Source of the DNA: Heterobilharzia americana
Taxonomy: Eukaryota; Platyhelminthes; Trematoda; Strigeidida; Schistosomatidae
DNA: 64,000 bases
Assembly (NCBI GenBank): GCA_944470555.2
Contig: OX104131.1
Coordinates: 21,568,515 to 21,632,514, forward strand
Direction: 5' to 3'
This document shows positions 25,601 to 40,000 of the stretch, piece by piece. The translations under genes were made by a program, and so were the position numbers. The stretch's first letter is position 1. Each line of letters begins with the position of its first letter. Below the pieces are notes generated by a model. The model searched no databases. It was not told the origin of the DNA and saw only the letters and a program-made list of their open reading frames with translations.

Positions 25601-28600
25601 TAAGTACTTTCTAAGGCAAAAGCCGAAAAATCATCAGACCAATTCATATTTTGATATTAAAGCGGTTAAAGTACTTCACTTCTCTGTAGTCCTTTGAACC
25701 TAGTTCCACGGCTCCCCACAACCTTTCATTTCTTCCTCACATGATCTCCTCTATGTCACCCTCGACTCAGAGGTCAAACTCGTCGTTTCCATTTTGGATT
25801 CCACAAGACGACCTGGACCGGAGCATGATGTCTCCAATGGGTCTTCTCGGTGTACGCCCAATCCAATCCATCTCTACTTTCTTCTGCATATTTGTTGGAC
25901 GACGGGTTCTTGGTTGGTTTGTTGCTAGCTAGCCAGCGTTCCTCGCTGCCTATTCTTGTTATTCTGGGGATTTGATCTTCAGTATCGAGTGGGCGTAGGC
26001 GGCAGCTGTTCATGAATGTCTGTAGTTTGTTGGAAATCCCTTTCGTAACGCGTCAAGTCTCTAAACCATTACATAGAAACACTGAGTTGACTGACTTCGT
26101 GTTGAAAATCCAGATCTTGTTCACGCTTTATCCTGAGTGCAGATCTCCACACTGGTTTCAGGTTAATGAAGGCCTGTCTTGCTGCCTTTCCAATCCTAGC
26201 TTTGACATCCTCATCTGTGCCACCGCTTGTAGTTAAACGATGCTGCCTAGGTAGGTGAAAAAGGCAACTTCCTTTAGGTTTCTCCTGTTCATAGTGATTG
26301 GTGCTTGTCCTTGATGCTGTTGTTGGTTGGGTATCTTCATCATCTCTATCTTCTCTACGTTCATTTGAAGTCCAGTCTTCTGTGCCTCACCTGTTCCGTC
26401 AACTTGTTGGTTTTTGCCTGTATATCTTCGAGTTTGTGCGACATCAGACATAAATTATTATCGCCGGCGAAATCCAAATCTTCTTCTGGGGTCTTTACAT
26501 TGGTCAAATAGTGTATGCCCCTCTTCTGGCTCCTCATAGTTGTCTTAGGCATGGTCTAGTTCAGTCCAGTCGACTGCAATCATGGGTGATAGTAAGCAAC
26601 CTTGTCCTACTCCTTCCTGTCTTCACTTCAAAGGCGTCACTGAGCTTTTCATTGTGATTCGCTTGGCATCTGGCGTCGTCATATAGCTGTTGAATGAGAT
26701 TGATACAGGTTTGTGGTATTCCGTAGTGTTGAAGCAGCTGTCATTTCTGCATTGAAGAATAAATTAATTTATCACAAATATTTTGTTGATCAGACCGTCT
26801 GCAAAAACCATGGTTTGGCAGCTTGATATTACTAACACGCTGTAATGGTTGACAGTAAAATGAAGGCCTGGTTTGTGGAAAGCCTTGAACCAGCAACCTT
26901 TAGGTTACTGGTTCTGTTCTCTATCAACTTAGAAATGACACTCAGATGATGACCAAGTTTTAACTTTACTTCAATCATCCAACATTTTGTCCAACTGTCC
27001 TGCGAACATTCCTTGTCTGTAATTCAGCAGTATTTGAATTGAAATGAGAAGTCTTGGATGGAAGGGTGGTCCAATTACCACGAAAGACAGTTATACAGCA
27101 TGCAGTCACAATCCGAACGAGCGAAACCTACGACTGTTGAGTCAAAGACACGGCATTTTTGTGGCGCTTATATTATCTTCTCTCTTCTTTACGATTCAAT
27201 AAAACCATTACTGCTGGCATAATCATCCTCTTTTCAACATATTTCTAGTCCCAACTTAATAATTTAGTTGTATTATTATGTAATTACAGCAAGGCATTCC
27301 GAAACTTCTTTAACAAACAATATAACATCCATCGACTTTCGCTAAAAGGCGAAGGTACTTTAATTTAGCTTCAAATTCCTTTTTGTTAAATATTTTACAG
27401 TCCTTCACATTTAAATACTAAAACGTTCAACTGAAACTATCGAAACTATACTACACATTAACTATGTCTATGAATTTCTGTATTCATAAATGTCTTGAAG
27501 GTGATGTGCTTCTGAATAGAAATCTATGCAACTGGAAACAATTAATGTTATTCTTCACCTGGCATTTTCAACTTAATTCTTCAAATAAAATGAAATATGA
27601 AGCATTTTTAACTTAAAGAGACAAGAGCTTACAGACTTCCGGAATGACTGCACACATCAGAAAGCTGTACAACTAAATTCAGAGTATAGTGGTGGAAGAG
27701 ATGAAGAGAGAAATATACAATAGCTTTTCAAAAGTCGATAATACTACAACGTTATAGTTTTACAGACAACAACAAAAGTAAAAAGAGCAAATACATATGC
27801 TTGCTAATTTGCTAAAGTTGGATAGTGTAAACCAGTTAACATGCACATCAATTCTCATTGTTAACTGAATAAATAGGCTAATTAGTTTTGAGTTGTTATA
27901 TAATAAGATCATAACGTTCGAACTACATTTTTACTTTAAACATCTAATTTTAGCTGACCAGAAATCGAAAACGATATGTTCTCAGAAACTATGTACATGC
28001 AGGTGTAATGAACAATGAGTCACACTACTCATGCTCGAGTTGATGATACTACTTGGCCACCTAAATCTCGATAGGTAAAAAGGAATTCGAACTCGTGGTT
28101 AATTGGTTGGATGTCGAAAGCTTAAATCAGTGACCCACAGCTTCACTGTTGACTAGGAGCATGAACCAAGAGAAGTATTAGGAAAATACATTCACTTAAA
28201 GAACTAAGTATACATTTGATCAGCACTCTCATGCGTAAACGTCAACTATGATTGCTTTGTACGGAAATAAACCGTAAATTCTTTTCCTATTTCCACTTAA
28301 CTGCATAACGAATTATGTGAAGAAAGATAGCCATAACAGTAGACAACCTCAAGAAATTGCATCCATTCAAGTAGCTATATGTTGTAATCAGAAAAAATGA
28401 AAATGATGAGTGAGCGAAAAAAAGACATAAACAGTGTTATCAATTTTGGAACTAATTAGGGATAGTGGCCAGCAGTGGAATCCAGGACGCGCCTTTTGTC
28501 CTATTTAGATCTAGTTAGCTAGATATATGCACAGGCAACATCATATATCTAAAAAGTATAAGATGTCGATGATAAATAATAAAAACACCACGTTATTTAA

Positions 28601-31600
28601 GGCCTAGCAGCTTTAGAAACTAGAATCACTCAGTTACAAAAAACAGTGAGAAACAAGTTAGAATTTTCATTTACACAACAACCAGTAGCATTTTTATATA
28701 ATATTAGTCTCATCACTATGTAAAAGTACTATATACATTCAACAATCATAATCACCTTCTACTACGCTATAAGCCACAACTGAAGTCATGAATTAATATG
28801 AACAATGAACAAGATATGAACAAGATTGGACCGAATAGAAAGGCAAATAATGGGTGCTGAGTAAAACGTTGACATTACATATAGGTTGTACTTGTGTAAA
28901 TCACCGCATGTTTGAAATGAAGTAATTCCAAAGTTTCGCACGGAATTCTGGTCCGAGCTTCATCAAAAATGACATATATATCAACCTTATATATATTCCA
29001 CTGTACTTATAAAATTGTCGAATGACTATAATATCACCTGTGACCTCTTAGCCTGATATTTAGAAGAAAGGAGAATATGAGTGGTAACATACATACGCCA
29101 GCCAAACAACAAGAGACATACAACTTCACACTGAATGATTTTAGAAAGACAATGACTATAGGAAGAGGACTGAACAAAGAGATCAAATACGAGTCTTTGC
29201 ATTAATTTATGTATTCTTGATATTTTAATTATTTCTCTGAAGAAGCTCGGAGCAGACTTCCATGCGAAACGTTGGAATTACCTAATTTTAAACACGCTGT
29301 GACTTACACAAATACAAACTATATCTTAAATTTTGAGGGAGTTGTGAAGATTTGGAATTATTTCAAGTTGTTATTCATCGTAGACTGACATCAGTTGGAG
29401 GGACAAACGAAACCTGGGAGCACTGGACAGCTGTTTCGTCCTAGTACGGGACTCCTCAGCAGTGTGGGGTCGTGGGTGCGCACTGCTGAGGAGTCCCATA
29501 CTAGGACGAAACAGCTGTCCAGTGCTCCCAGGTTTCGTTTGTCCCTCCAACTGATGTCAGTCTACGATGAATAACAACTTGAAACTATATCTTATGAAGT
29601 AATGAAGTCGATCATACTACATGACTGCTCAATCTTAAAAGATGAAACTGAGTTCAAACCCATACACACTGGTTTTAAGTCCGATAACTAAAGCAATGCA
29701 TCTGACCTCGATAATTTAAATCAGTGAAGTAAAACATTAAACAAGGAATGAACCATATGAGAATATGATATCTTAATGAAAAGTTACAAGAGTGAATTAC
29801 ACTTACAAGAATTTATTCACCTTCATGATTGGGGGTATTTTAGCGTAGTGCATTTCGGTAGCTAATTGTTGTGTTATCCTTTCTGCACAATGATAAAGTC
29901 TTGGTATTGGTAATTGTAGAAGTGATAAGTGTGAACTAGCATTCACTGATACACCGGGTAATAAACTGTTAACTGTTCGGTCTTGTTCGTTTGATGAATG
30001 ATAATGAAAGACATAAAATGCCAACAAAAAAAACAGGAGAAGAAGAAATCACACAAAGAGCAAACAAATGTAGTTTCATCCTACTTAGAAATGAATAAAC
30101 AAACAAACTCAGAAGTCATGTTTTGTTTTAATTTGGAATCGTCTGCTGGATATGCACCCGAAAGAAAAGGGTGTGTGGGCACTGAGAAACAAAACTTGCA
30201 AACAGCTTCAAACAAAACATAACTAAACAATAGACTACGAAGAGCTACTTTCTTGCAAATTAACATTTGATGTTATCACTGTTAGTTATTCATCCTGTAG
30301 ATCAAGTTGTTGGGTACGCACCCAATTGGTGTAACCCACACCTAGAATTCGGCACAAACTACACCCTTCCATAGAAAATGAAGAATTTTATTAAGAAGAA
30401 TTTAGTAACCAGACCAGTCTTTCACCAACCTTCAGCAAACTGTAGAACCTTTCTATTATCTACTGGGCAAATTGTTTCAAGTTGAAGAATATAGCTCACA
30501 AAATGAAACCTCTGTCTAATCCCAAACATGTACATAGCGCCACTTGAAAGCTGTAGTACAGTACAGGGCGATTCGAACTCATGAACTACTTTCAAACGGC
30601 TATGCATTCAAAGCCTGCGACTAGAAAACCTTACTCATTGCTTTAATTTGCTGGTATCCTTTCACAAAAGTGGAAGGGAGAAAGTGAATGCTCGGAGATC
30701 ACAATCAGATTGATGGAAACGAAAGTCCGATCTGACGATGTCGGGAGATTCTGATTCCATTACAAATGAGTCAATGAGTAAATCAATATCAACACGGAAC
30801 CTAGCATTACCACGCAACGCTTCACTTTTCCTTAAGCAAAATCAGCAGATCATGATACAAGACAAAACGATAAAAGGTTAAAAAAAAAGTAAAAACTGCA
30901 GTCGGAGATTATAGAAAATTATCGAAGAAGAATAGGGGGATAAAACAAATAACGAAATGTCATATGAAATTACGAATAGAGATTATGTGTGTATACACCT
31001 GAACAACTGTAATCAATTCTAAGTGATAAAAAGTGTCTCTAACCATCGACTTCCGTTGTCGTGTAGAACCCGATCAAGAAGCCTAAACTTCACTATACAG
31101 ATCAAACCAGCAGTCAGTGTTAGTGAAATGATGCTTACAGGTTCTAAGATCCAGAATGTAAGAAAATGGCTTCAATTTATTTCGCAATCTGCAATAGTAA
31201 AGATGAAGCTCTTAGCAGTGCTTCGTCGTCAACAGGATTACACTTCAAGCGAAAAGCTCAAAAATTGGTCCCCAAAAGCAAGTTCGTTCTTAAGCCTTGT
31301 TTTCTGAATAATACATCTATCCTCATATGAACAGTGGCATATGATCGTAATGAAGACTGTAAACTGCTTACGTCGTATGCTGACTGTCAATCAAGCTAGC
31401 ATTACAATCTATATTTAATGTTTTACTACATATTATTACACAAAAGACTATTATCAATCATTTTTACTTCCACCTTTCTCATTACTTCACTCTACTGCTC
31501 AATATTGTCTACGAACTTGGCTTGTTTGCACTGTTTCAAACAGCAAAACAATTGTTTCACAAAGTTCTTATTCTTCAGTGAGACATATAGCCGACTCAAA

Positions 31601-34600
31601 TCGCATTGGATTACGTAGTGATCAGTGCCCATGAGTACGACAAATGCATTACACTATTGAAATGCACTTGACTTGTACAGAATCGATATGAGTCTAGGCA
31701 TAAGCTTATATCTAGAAGTATATTGTTGTTATTAGTTTGGAAGTTTGCGTATCTAGGTTGTTGTGTGGTGTGTGATTTCTAATATCGAAAGCTAAAGCAA
31801 TTTACTCTAACCTGAGTCACCTAGTGTGCTGTCCGGAAGATAGCTAGACCGGATATTCCAAGCTTCTGAACGAACAGTCCTGCTCTACGCCTGTAAGACC
31901 TAGCCTCCTAAAAGCTCATTGTGTCTGATAACTCCGTGTGCTGCAACAAAGTTATTTCCGAAGAATGCTCACAGTCAGTGGGGACAATAATTAACTAATC
32001 CCGGGATGCATGCTCAGAAGAGACGAAAATCATCATTGAACAAGTAATTCCACCATGAAAAATCAACGCATCTTTGATTTGGACATCCCCTACACATCTG
32101 ATCCTAGCAGCTTCAAAGCCCTCCCAGTTTGGCAGCTTTAGAAACAGACGGAAGGGAATAGAAAGATAGTCAGTCCATGGTATGATGCTGTGAAAAGAAG
32201 AATTGTATTATGGTAAGTTCCACTGGTATTTTATGATATCCTATACAGGTTTTGAGCAATCACGTAACTCAGTGGGTTATCAGAAACGGTTAAGAATCAA
32301 AACCAGTGAGCATTATGCTGTGACTTTTTTGTATCTCACATTTTAGATAATTAAAACCGAAATGATCGAAGCTTTTCGAGCATATATAATGGGATTCTCT
32401 CCAGTATATTTTCACATACCACTTTCCATTCTATTTCTTCATAATATTGTTAGATTATTTTGTATGATGCTCCTATTTTGCAGAGTGTGCATTAAAACTG
32501 AAATTGAAGTAATAAAGAGCTTGAAAGTTAATAGTTCAGTGATACCTGTTGTTACATATTTTATCATCTCGAATACTGTTTATTATGATATGGGGAAACT
32601 ATAAAAGAGACTAGAAGACATCACAGAAAGTCAGAACTCGAGGCGAAAAATCATACACCTACTAATACGCCATTTATTTATTCGGTCAAGATGACACTAA
32701 CTCCCCTATCTCACTCATAAGTGATGTTGTTGCATAGAGGAAAGAATCACTCGTATTTTTGGCTGACTGCACCGTTACTCGTAAGCGTTCTCAAAAAGAA
32801 AAAAGTGAAGACCAGTTTGTAAAGCCGTAGTTCAGTATCCTAGCAAGTTAGTTTTTGACACCAATAGGAGGGATGCAAACAAGAAAGTACTGGAGAACAG
32901 TTTCGTCCTATTTTAAGACCGTGAGGTTAGAAATAAATGTATAATGATATAAATGCTATAATCAATCTTTTATTTACAGGAGATAGTAAACAACTAGTCA
33001 CCAAATACTGACCAGTTAATCATATTCGAATCGTAGTCAAGAAAATGGAGAAGATACTACGAGATTACACAAAACAGGAACAACAAACATATAACCTACT
33101 GACACAAGAGTAATATGGCTTCAGGGTTGGGTGCTGTTGTTTGAAAATCCTAATCCTGGTGAGGGAGGACTGGGTAAAAATTATGAACAACAAACTCCCT
33201 GTGATTATGGTATTTGCGAACTTTAGCAAGGCTTTAGATAAAGTCTCACATACATGGTTGATAAATAAGCTTCACAAATTCGATATTGACAATGGGGTTC
33301 AAGCCAGGATTAGGAATTATTTGCACGAGGGAAAGTAAAGAGTTAGAGTGAATAGAAAATCGTCAGAGTGGCCACCTGTTATCAGTGGTCTTCCTCAGGA
33401 TACAATTCATGGACCATTGTTCTTCCTTCTTTACGTTATTGTGGTATCGAACATGCTGGAATCAACATCACTGCTACTTACCGATGGTATCAGATCTGGA
33501 TCTTCTGAACGATAATTACCGCAATGGTTAACACAGAGTAATACGCTACTATAATTCTCCCTGAAGGGAGAAGACTATTGATCAGCTTACACCCATGACA
33601 TCATCTGAGACCGAACGCAGGACAGTAGAATTCCACAGAGAAATACTGGTCTAGAATCCAATGGCCCACCTTTTTCAGTTTGCGATATAACAAGGGTCAT
33701 CGTCGATAATAATTACCTTTTCTATTGTTCTGAAAAAAGCAAAGCAGAACCTCGCACACAAGTGCAGCCCTTCAAGTTGCCACGCTTCACAGCAGTACAC
33801 AAGGAACAGGTGGATAAAAGAATGATACAAAAGAAGATAAAGTAGTGTGAGAGAATAAACAATCTGAAGCTACGAGTTAGTCTAAATATTCAAGCTTAAT
33901 AAAATGTCAAGGAGTAAATACATATGCGTCGTTGTGGTTGATTTTCAATTATGTCACCAAGAATCCTCAACCACTGATTTCTATCTTCTCGAGGATCACA
34001 GCCAAACGACTCGGACTAACAGTTAAAGATTTAGTCGGCTGGTTCCACATCTCGGTCTGGCCAGCCTGAACCTGTTCCAACCTAATCCAGCATGCACAAT
34101 CCATGTCCAAACCATCTCAGCCTATGAAGCTTCACAACCTTATCGACCAACTTGCCTGTCTTGCCTAGTACTTTAACCTGACCTCAACATTGTTCACACG
34201 GCGATTCCACCAAACATGAGCAATGGTACGAAGACAGCTATGATCAAGACATTGCAACCGCTTCAAGTCTGTTCGACGTCCCATAGCCATACAACAGAAC
34301 AGAACTAACTGCAGCTCAGTATACTCGTTCTTTGATAGGCAGTCGGATAACTCACCAGTCGATATCACACATGAGGTAAGTTGGCAAATGCCATACGGGT
34401 CTTCTGTATCCAAGCTGAGATTTCGTCAGTAACTAGTCCGCTCGAGCTGGAGCAGCTGCCTAAGTAAGCGATGTGGTTGACACATCCCACCACTGCACTC
34501 CTCATCATTAAACTGGGGGTAATTGCAGCAGACCAGCCGTAGAGCATCATCTTACATTTGACAGGTGCAAAACGCAAGCTATCTAAACATACTCAGATTT

Positions 34601-36969
34601 CTGCTCGACGCGTAGAGAATACCCTGAAGTTTGTCAGCGTCTTTACCTAACAGTACAATTTTGTCTGTATATTTCAAGTCAACTAGATCACCTCCAGCAA
34701 GTATGTTAATCTTTGTGAAGTCAGACGTACCTAATGCTATTTCTATTGGTGTATGTATGTTGAAGTTAAATAAGAACAGTAGCCGTGGACATCCCTAGCA
34801 GACACCACTAGTTGTCTTCAATCCTGAAAACAACTCCCCGTAGGCCCTTACATGGCCGCGTGAGTTCCAGTAGAGAGCTTTGATTAGCAGTATATACTTT
34901 CTCGGTACTCCCTCTACAGTCAGAGCCTGCAACAACAACCCATGGTCAACAGAGTCAAACCCCGGCTTCAGGCCAAGAAAAATGGCAAGTGTCAGCAGTG
35001 TTCTGAAAATTTTATTCATGATTGCTGTAAAAAACTATTCATTGCTAGGAATTATTCATGCTAAGAATCGCATTCACCGATAATCATATGGATTTAAATC
35101 AACGTAATGACTACTTGCATGAAAACCGTAAGGAACCTTATGAATATCATAAATTATAAGTTTGTTATTGATGATCGCATTAATGGCTAACAAGTACTTT
35201 GGTTCTCTTTTAACTGGCCATTGTGGATGATTCAAACAAGGAAGTAGCTGGCATATTCCATGATCATATTAATTCACTACATCCAATTTCATAACAAACA
35301 TTTCAAATGTATACAGCATCACTACAGTTGGAAGATTCACTTACCTACAGTAAATCTCATGCTGCTAATATTGTTCAATATAACAGAAAACAATGAATAG
35401 CTGATAATAAAATCATATAAATATCCACAGCGATTGATTATGTCGCCTATCAACAAGCCATGTCAGTGAACCTGAGAAGGTCCACTATCACCATCCTATA
35501 CATGGATGAGAATAATTAATCACTGCGTTGTTTGGTCAGAGGCAATCGACAAAAAGCCCTGAACCCACCTTTCGTGACTGTTGTTGGCACTCATCAGCAC
35601 GGCCTGCCCGTGGCCTAAAAGGAACTGATTTCCTCTCTGAGACTCTAACCCACGTCACACAGTGCTGCAGACAGTGATGTTACTGCTGAGCTATCCGGGA
35701 TGCAACGGTGAGCCTCCTAGCTTGATGGCAACATTGCAAAATGATCGACAGAACATGGTCAGCACTTAAGACGAGACAACGTGAAATGGGGTAGCTCTCA
35801 AGTGGCTGATCAACTAGGCAGTGTAGACAAAAATATGACTCGATTCGGAGGTTTGTGCGGATTTATTGTTTTCAGGGTGGTATTCATCACGGACTGACAT
35901 CAATTAATGAACTATATCTACAAATCAGTGGACAGTGATGAAACACAAACGCGTCTTCTATCATATGGTGCCGACTGCTTTGAGCTGTAATGTCGAGCTT
36001 ATTATCACAACTAATGTATTCGGCATTTTTAAGAAAAGCAACCAAACGATGGGGAGTGTCTGTCTATCAGTATGCCTATCTATCCATCTGATTTTGAAAA
36101 ATATATTTTAGACGTTGTATAAATAATAGACAGGCTGAATATCTCATTATTAACATCTGACACTTTTTAACTGGACAACTGAGAGTATGATAAACAAGTC
36201 CAGCGGTGGTTCTTATGGCATCACAGAAAACAGTTTACTGATAAGTGACAGAAAAAAGTAAAGCCTCTGTCTCATATCTTCTACAAACTACCTGTATGTA
36301 TCAATTAACGAGTATGTAATTGCCTTAACATATGACTTCAAATTTATGAACATATCAGTTACAACAACTCCAGTAGGCACCAAGAAATCAACCAGCGAAA
36401 TATAACTATACAACATAATGATAAAATGGAAGTTCAGCTAACTAACTAACTCACTTGAAACACTTTGACTATGTGCAGCTCTATGAATTAGTGTACCCAA
36501 ATCATAAATTTTATTCATTAAAGCTTCATAATCTTTACCACTACTCTTATTCCGCTTCACATCATCCATTAGGTCAAGAAATATATGACCGTATAAATGT
36601 GGTAGACCATAGGCGTTTAAATCAGGATTTGTAAAAAATCGACTGCGAACAAGCCAATCCATAAGAGTTAAATGAAGTTTATGGTTGTTGATAATTGCTG
36701 CTTTATTGTTGGTTTTGTTGTTGCTGCCATCACTTCTGGTAATGTTTGAATGTGAAAACGGAATTCTACTGTTATCACCTAGATTCTTGGTACAATAGGA
36801 GTCCAAGCCAGAATGTGTACCGATTAGAATGATCGGGCTATTTGGACTAATTGACTACATAAAAACAAAAGAATGAAAAGCGAGCATTGGTAAATAACTC
36901 AAAAGTTAAAATAAAAGACACAGTTCAAAGCAAAAAAGAATAAATCACTTTTTTTCAAAATTTTTGTAA

Positions 36970-37015
<46 letters not shown>

Positions 37016-40000
37016 TTGTGGCTTAATCCAATTAGGCACTTAACATTCAACTACTAGGCCATAGACTCCACACCAAACACAATCTACTAAGATCTGGATA
37101 GCCATCACATAAATGGATATGGCTCACAATAGATGTATAAACATTGATCATTTCATCTACCGATTATCAGTTTCACCAACGGAGATAATCGTGGCTTGGC
37201 AGATACACATTGGTACTGGGTGATGATTGAAGGTGAAATGAAAATCTGAATAGCAGATGGATTCAAACAAGCGACTACTGGGTCTTGGGCTCAGTACTTT
37301 ACCAATTAAATGAGCTACAAGACGACATAACAGAGATGTCGCTCATTGCATTGTTAATTTGATATAGCAGACAGTGATACAGTGTTTTTTTACTGGGTAA
37401 CATTACAATCAGCAATTACTGCTCGTAATAGAAACGTCATTCAGTAAATAATATCGCATCACTGTCTACTACATCAAATACATAATCTAATATGGAATTA
37501 TATCCTAAAAACGTCCCGAAGTGCTACTTATGGATTAATGTGGGTGATTGGTTTGTACACTTGTATTTAAAACAGTAGGTTTAAATTCCGCATCATCTAA
37601 TGTGGGTTGAACAATACACACGAACAGACGAAACGCATTCAACCACCTTGTGCACATCTGTACAACAGGCAATGAGTCATACCTATTGTGTGAGCGCTAG
37701 TGATGCTACCTGACCGCTCAAACCTCAGCAGGCGGGGCGCAGTTCGAACCTGTCACCCACTGGTTGATAGTCATCTGTCCAAACCACTGAGCCACAGCTC
37801 CATTTGAACAATACAATGTCATCGTTATTACTCCAACATTAAATATACCTAAAACAATAATAAATAAAATTGTACAGTTCACTTAGTGGAATGGTAAGTT
37901 ATAATAATAATATTGTTTGTACAGTTAGGCTTAAAGGAATCACTTGCCACAGCGTAACCTAAGGACTATTCGATGAACTGCACTGAATTAAATCTTTTTT
38001 ATTAGATATGAAATCATGCTATCAAGCTAAATAAAATGAATCTCAAGATCAAAGGATAGCTCCAATAATCAAATGCAGTATAGATAGTGTGAATAATGCA
38101 GTGCTCGAAAATACCAAAATGCAACACAGAAATCACGTGCACATTTGTTCAGAAGGTAGTGAATCACACCAGTTACTTGAGAGCTAATAGTACTACTTGA
38201 GGTTCCAAACCTCAGTATGTAGAGTGAGAACTGAAGCTGTAACTTAACAGTTGAACGTCGAAAGCCTAGACCAATGAGCCAAAGGGTTAACAGTAAGACA
38301 TTTGATTAGAAAGCAGAATCTATGTAGTAAACAGCGCAGAACTAAAGTAGTCCCAACGCTTTCAATTATTCTATATGATAACTCTTATCAAACATGATAT
38401 CAACATCAAGATTATAGCATCAATTTTTATTAGTAGTCACAAATTATCTTTTTCACAGGTATCTGTTTAAGCATCCAAAAGTCAAACATTTATGTGATAT
38501 TGAGACGAAATGTCATTTTCACTATCAGCTAATATATCGCTGATGACACCAAGTAAATTTTATATTTGTAACCCTAATGTACAGTAAAAATGAATTTAAA
38601 ACAATGAAGTGGCTCTACTTGGTGCTCAATATTTTTTTATAAACAATCCAATCCATTGTAGGTTTGAATAGGTTCAAAACTTACTGTATTGTTATAAACA
38701 AGGTTTACTGATTTTTACTTTCTATATACTAAAAAAAAAAGTAGTTCTTAAAAGAACGTCTTGTAAAATATGGGGTTCCCTAAAACTAAGATGACCATAC
38801 GTCATGCATTTTTACCGTTGTTATACTTTCAATTTAACTGAATGCACCAACAGTTAAACTAAGTAGAAATGGTAAAAACTCGCAAAATAGGCATCAAAGT
38901 CTAAATATTCACATAACTGAAATGAAATATCTTTTTCATAGTATTTTCCAATCTGTCACTGTACGTCTGTTAGCTTTTCGAGTTTATTGAAGATAGACAA
39001 ACCATGAGATTGGTAAGGCTAATTTGAGCGCTAAATGCTGTTGTAAAACTATCTCAACTACTTACTTCACAATGAGTAGTATAAACCTATGAGTTTAGAA
39101 TATAGACGAGGAACAAAAATTGGGATTTGCTTAGCGGTGGCAAGCAGTGGAATCCAGGATGTGCGTTTCGTGCATCAGTGACCTAGTGGATAACGCCTTG
39201 GTGTTTGAAGAGATGGGTACGAGGTTCGAATCTCACTGGGAAAAATATCACTCAGTGAGGTGCAGGTACATCCAGCCGACGAGTCTCAATTAGGACGAAA
39301 CGTGCATCCTAGATTCCGCTGCTACCTACAACTAAGTAAATTACCATAATAAATATTCAGGCACTATCGAAGCACCTGCATAAGAGCCTACATATCAACA
39401 GAAGTCGAACAATTCAACCTAGTATAACAACGGAAAATTAAAAGCATTGCGTTAAAATCACTAATACAGAGGATAGTATTACGCTGAAAAGGTTCAACGT
39501 ATGTCACATTAAAGATAGTTAGATCTTTCTACTGGTATTTTAATAACAGCCCTCAACTTTCGTATTTTGCATGATAGTGATAAATCATGAACATTACGTG
39601 ATTAAAAGATCCAGACCATAGTTGTTACGAATGTCCAGGAAAACATTGAGCGCCTCATCTTATTTAATCATTATAAAAGTACATTTTAATGTGATTCCAA
39701 CGTGTTCATAAGGCCAAAACAGGATTTCTCTGCATGTTTCGTTGTGTGGTCCACAGCTTCTTCAGAAGAATGTCAACAAAAAAATGTTGTTTGCATTTTC
39801 AGAACAAGCAGAGATTTTATATTAAAACATGACTTCTATAGGGGGATTAGGAATTTAAATTTCTTTGAGTGTTCCCTTTGAGTTACTAACTTAATCATTG
39901 TTGTAAAAGTCGGATCTTCAACCCCTTGACAGAAAGTAAGCACAATACCCTAACCAGCTTTTAAAACCAATTGCAATTTCAAACTCTCTGTACAGTTTTG

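Larger units (their letters stand above)
29329..29581. mobile_element. Inverted-dimer insertion carrying two hammerheads
   Basis: AAACTATATCTTA occurs at 29316-29328 and 29582-29594 and frames this 253-bp segment. The segment is 32 bases of single sequence followed by a palindrome whose halves each contain a hammerhead. The longer left half has an extra tail (AATTTTGAGGGAGTTGTGAA). A target duplication around the whole unit suggests one integration event of a copy already inverted, rather than two insertions. The related decayed sequence at 32855-32925 is a single copy. Confidence 0.7.
29361..29584. repeat. Near-perfect 224-bp palindrome
   Basis: Arms are 29361-29464 and 29481-29584 (104 bases each), with one mismatch by eye (C at 29448 opposite the right-arm counterpart). 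The loop TGGGGTCGTGGGTGCG is 16 bases. The transcript of either strand would fold into a single long hairpin. Confidence 0.95.

Noticed and set aside
29235..29285. Hammerhead with CTGAAGA and GCGAAAC on the plus strand
   Set aside because: The bases after CTGAAGA do not pair with those before GAAA, so there is no stem II.
32362..32604. Plus-strand frame of 80 codons as a gene
   Set aside because: The first part is shared with the 3' untranslated end of the non-LTR element at 16380-16510.
37670..37805. A true tRNA gene on the minus strand
   Set aside because: A and B boxes are good, but the acceptor and anticodon arms do not fold, and four more diverged copies show it is a SINE.
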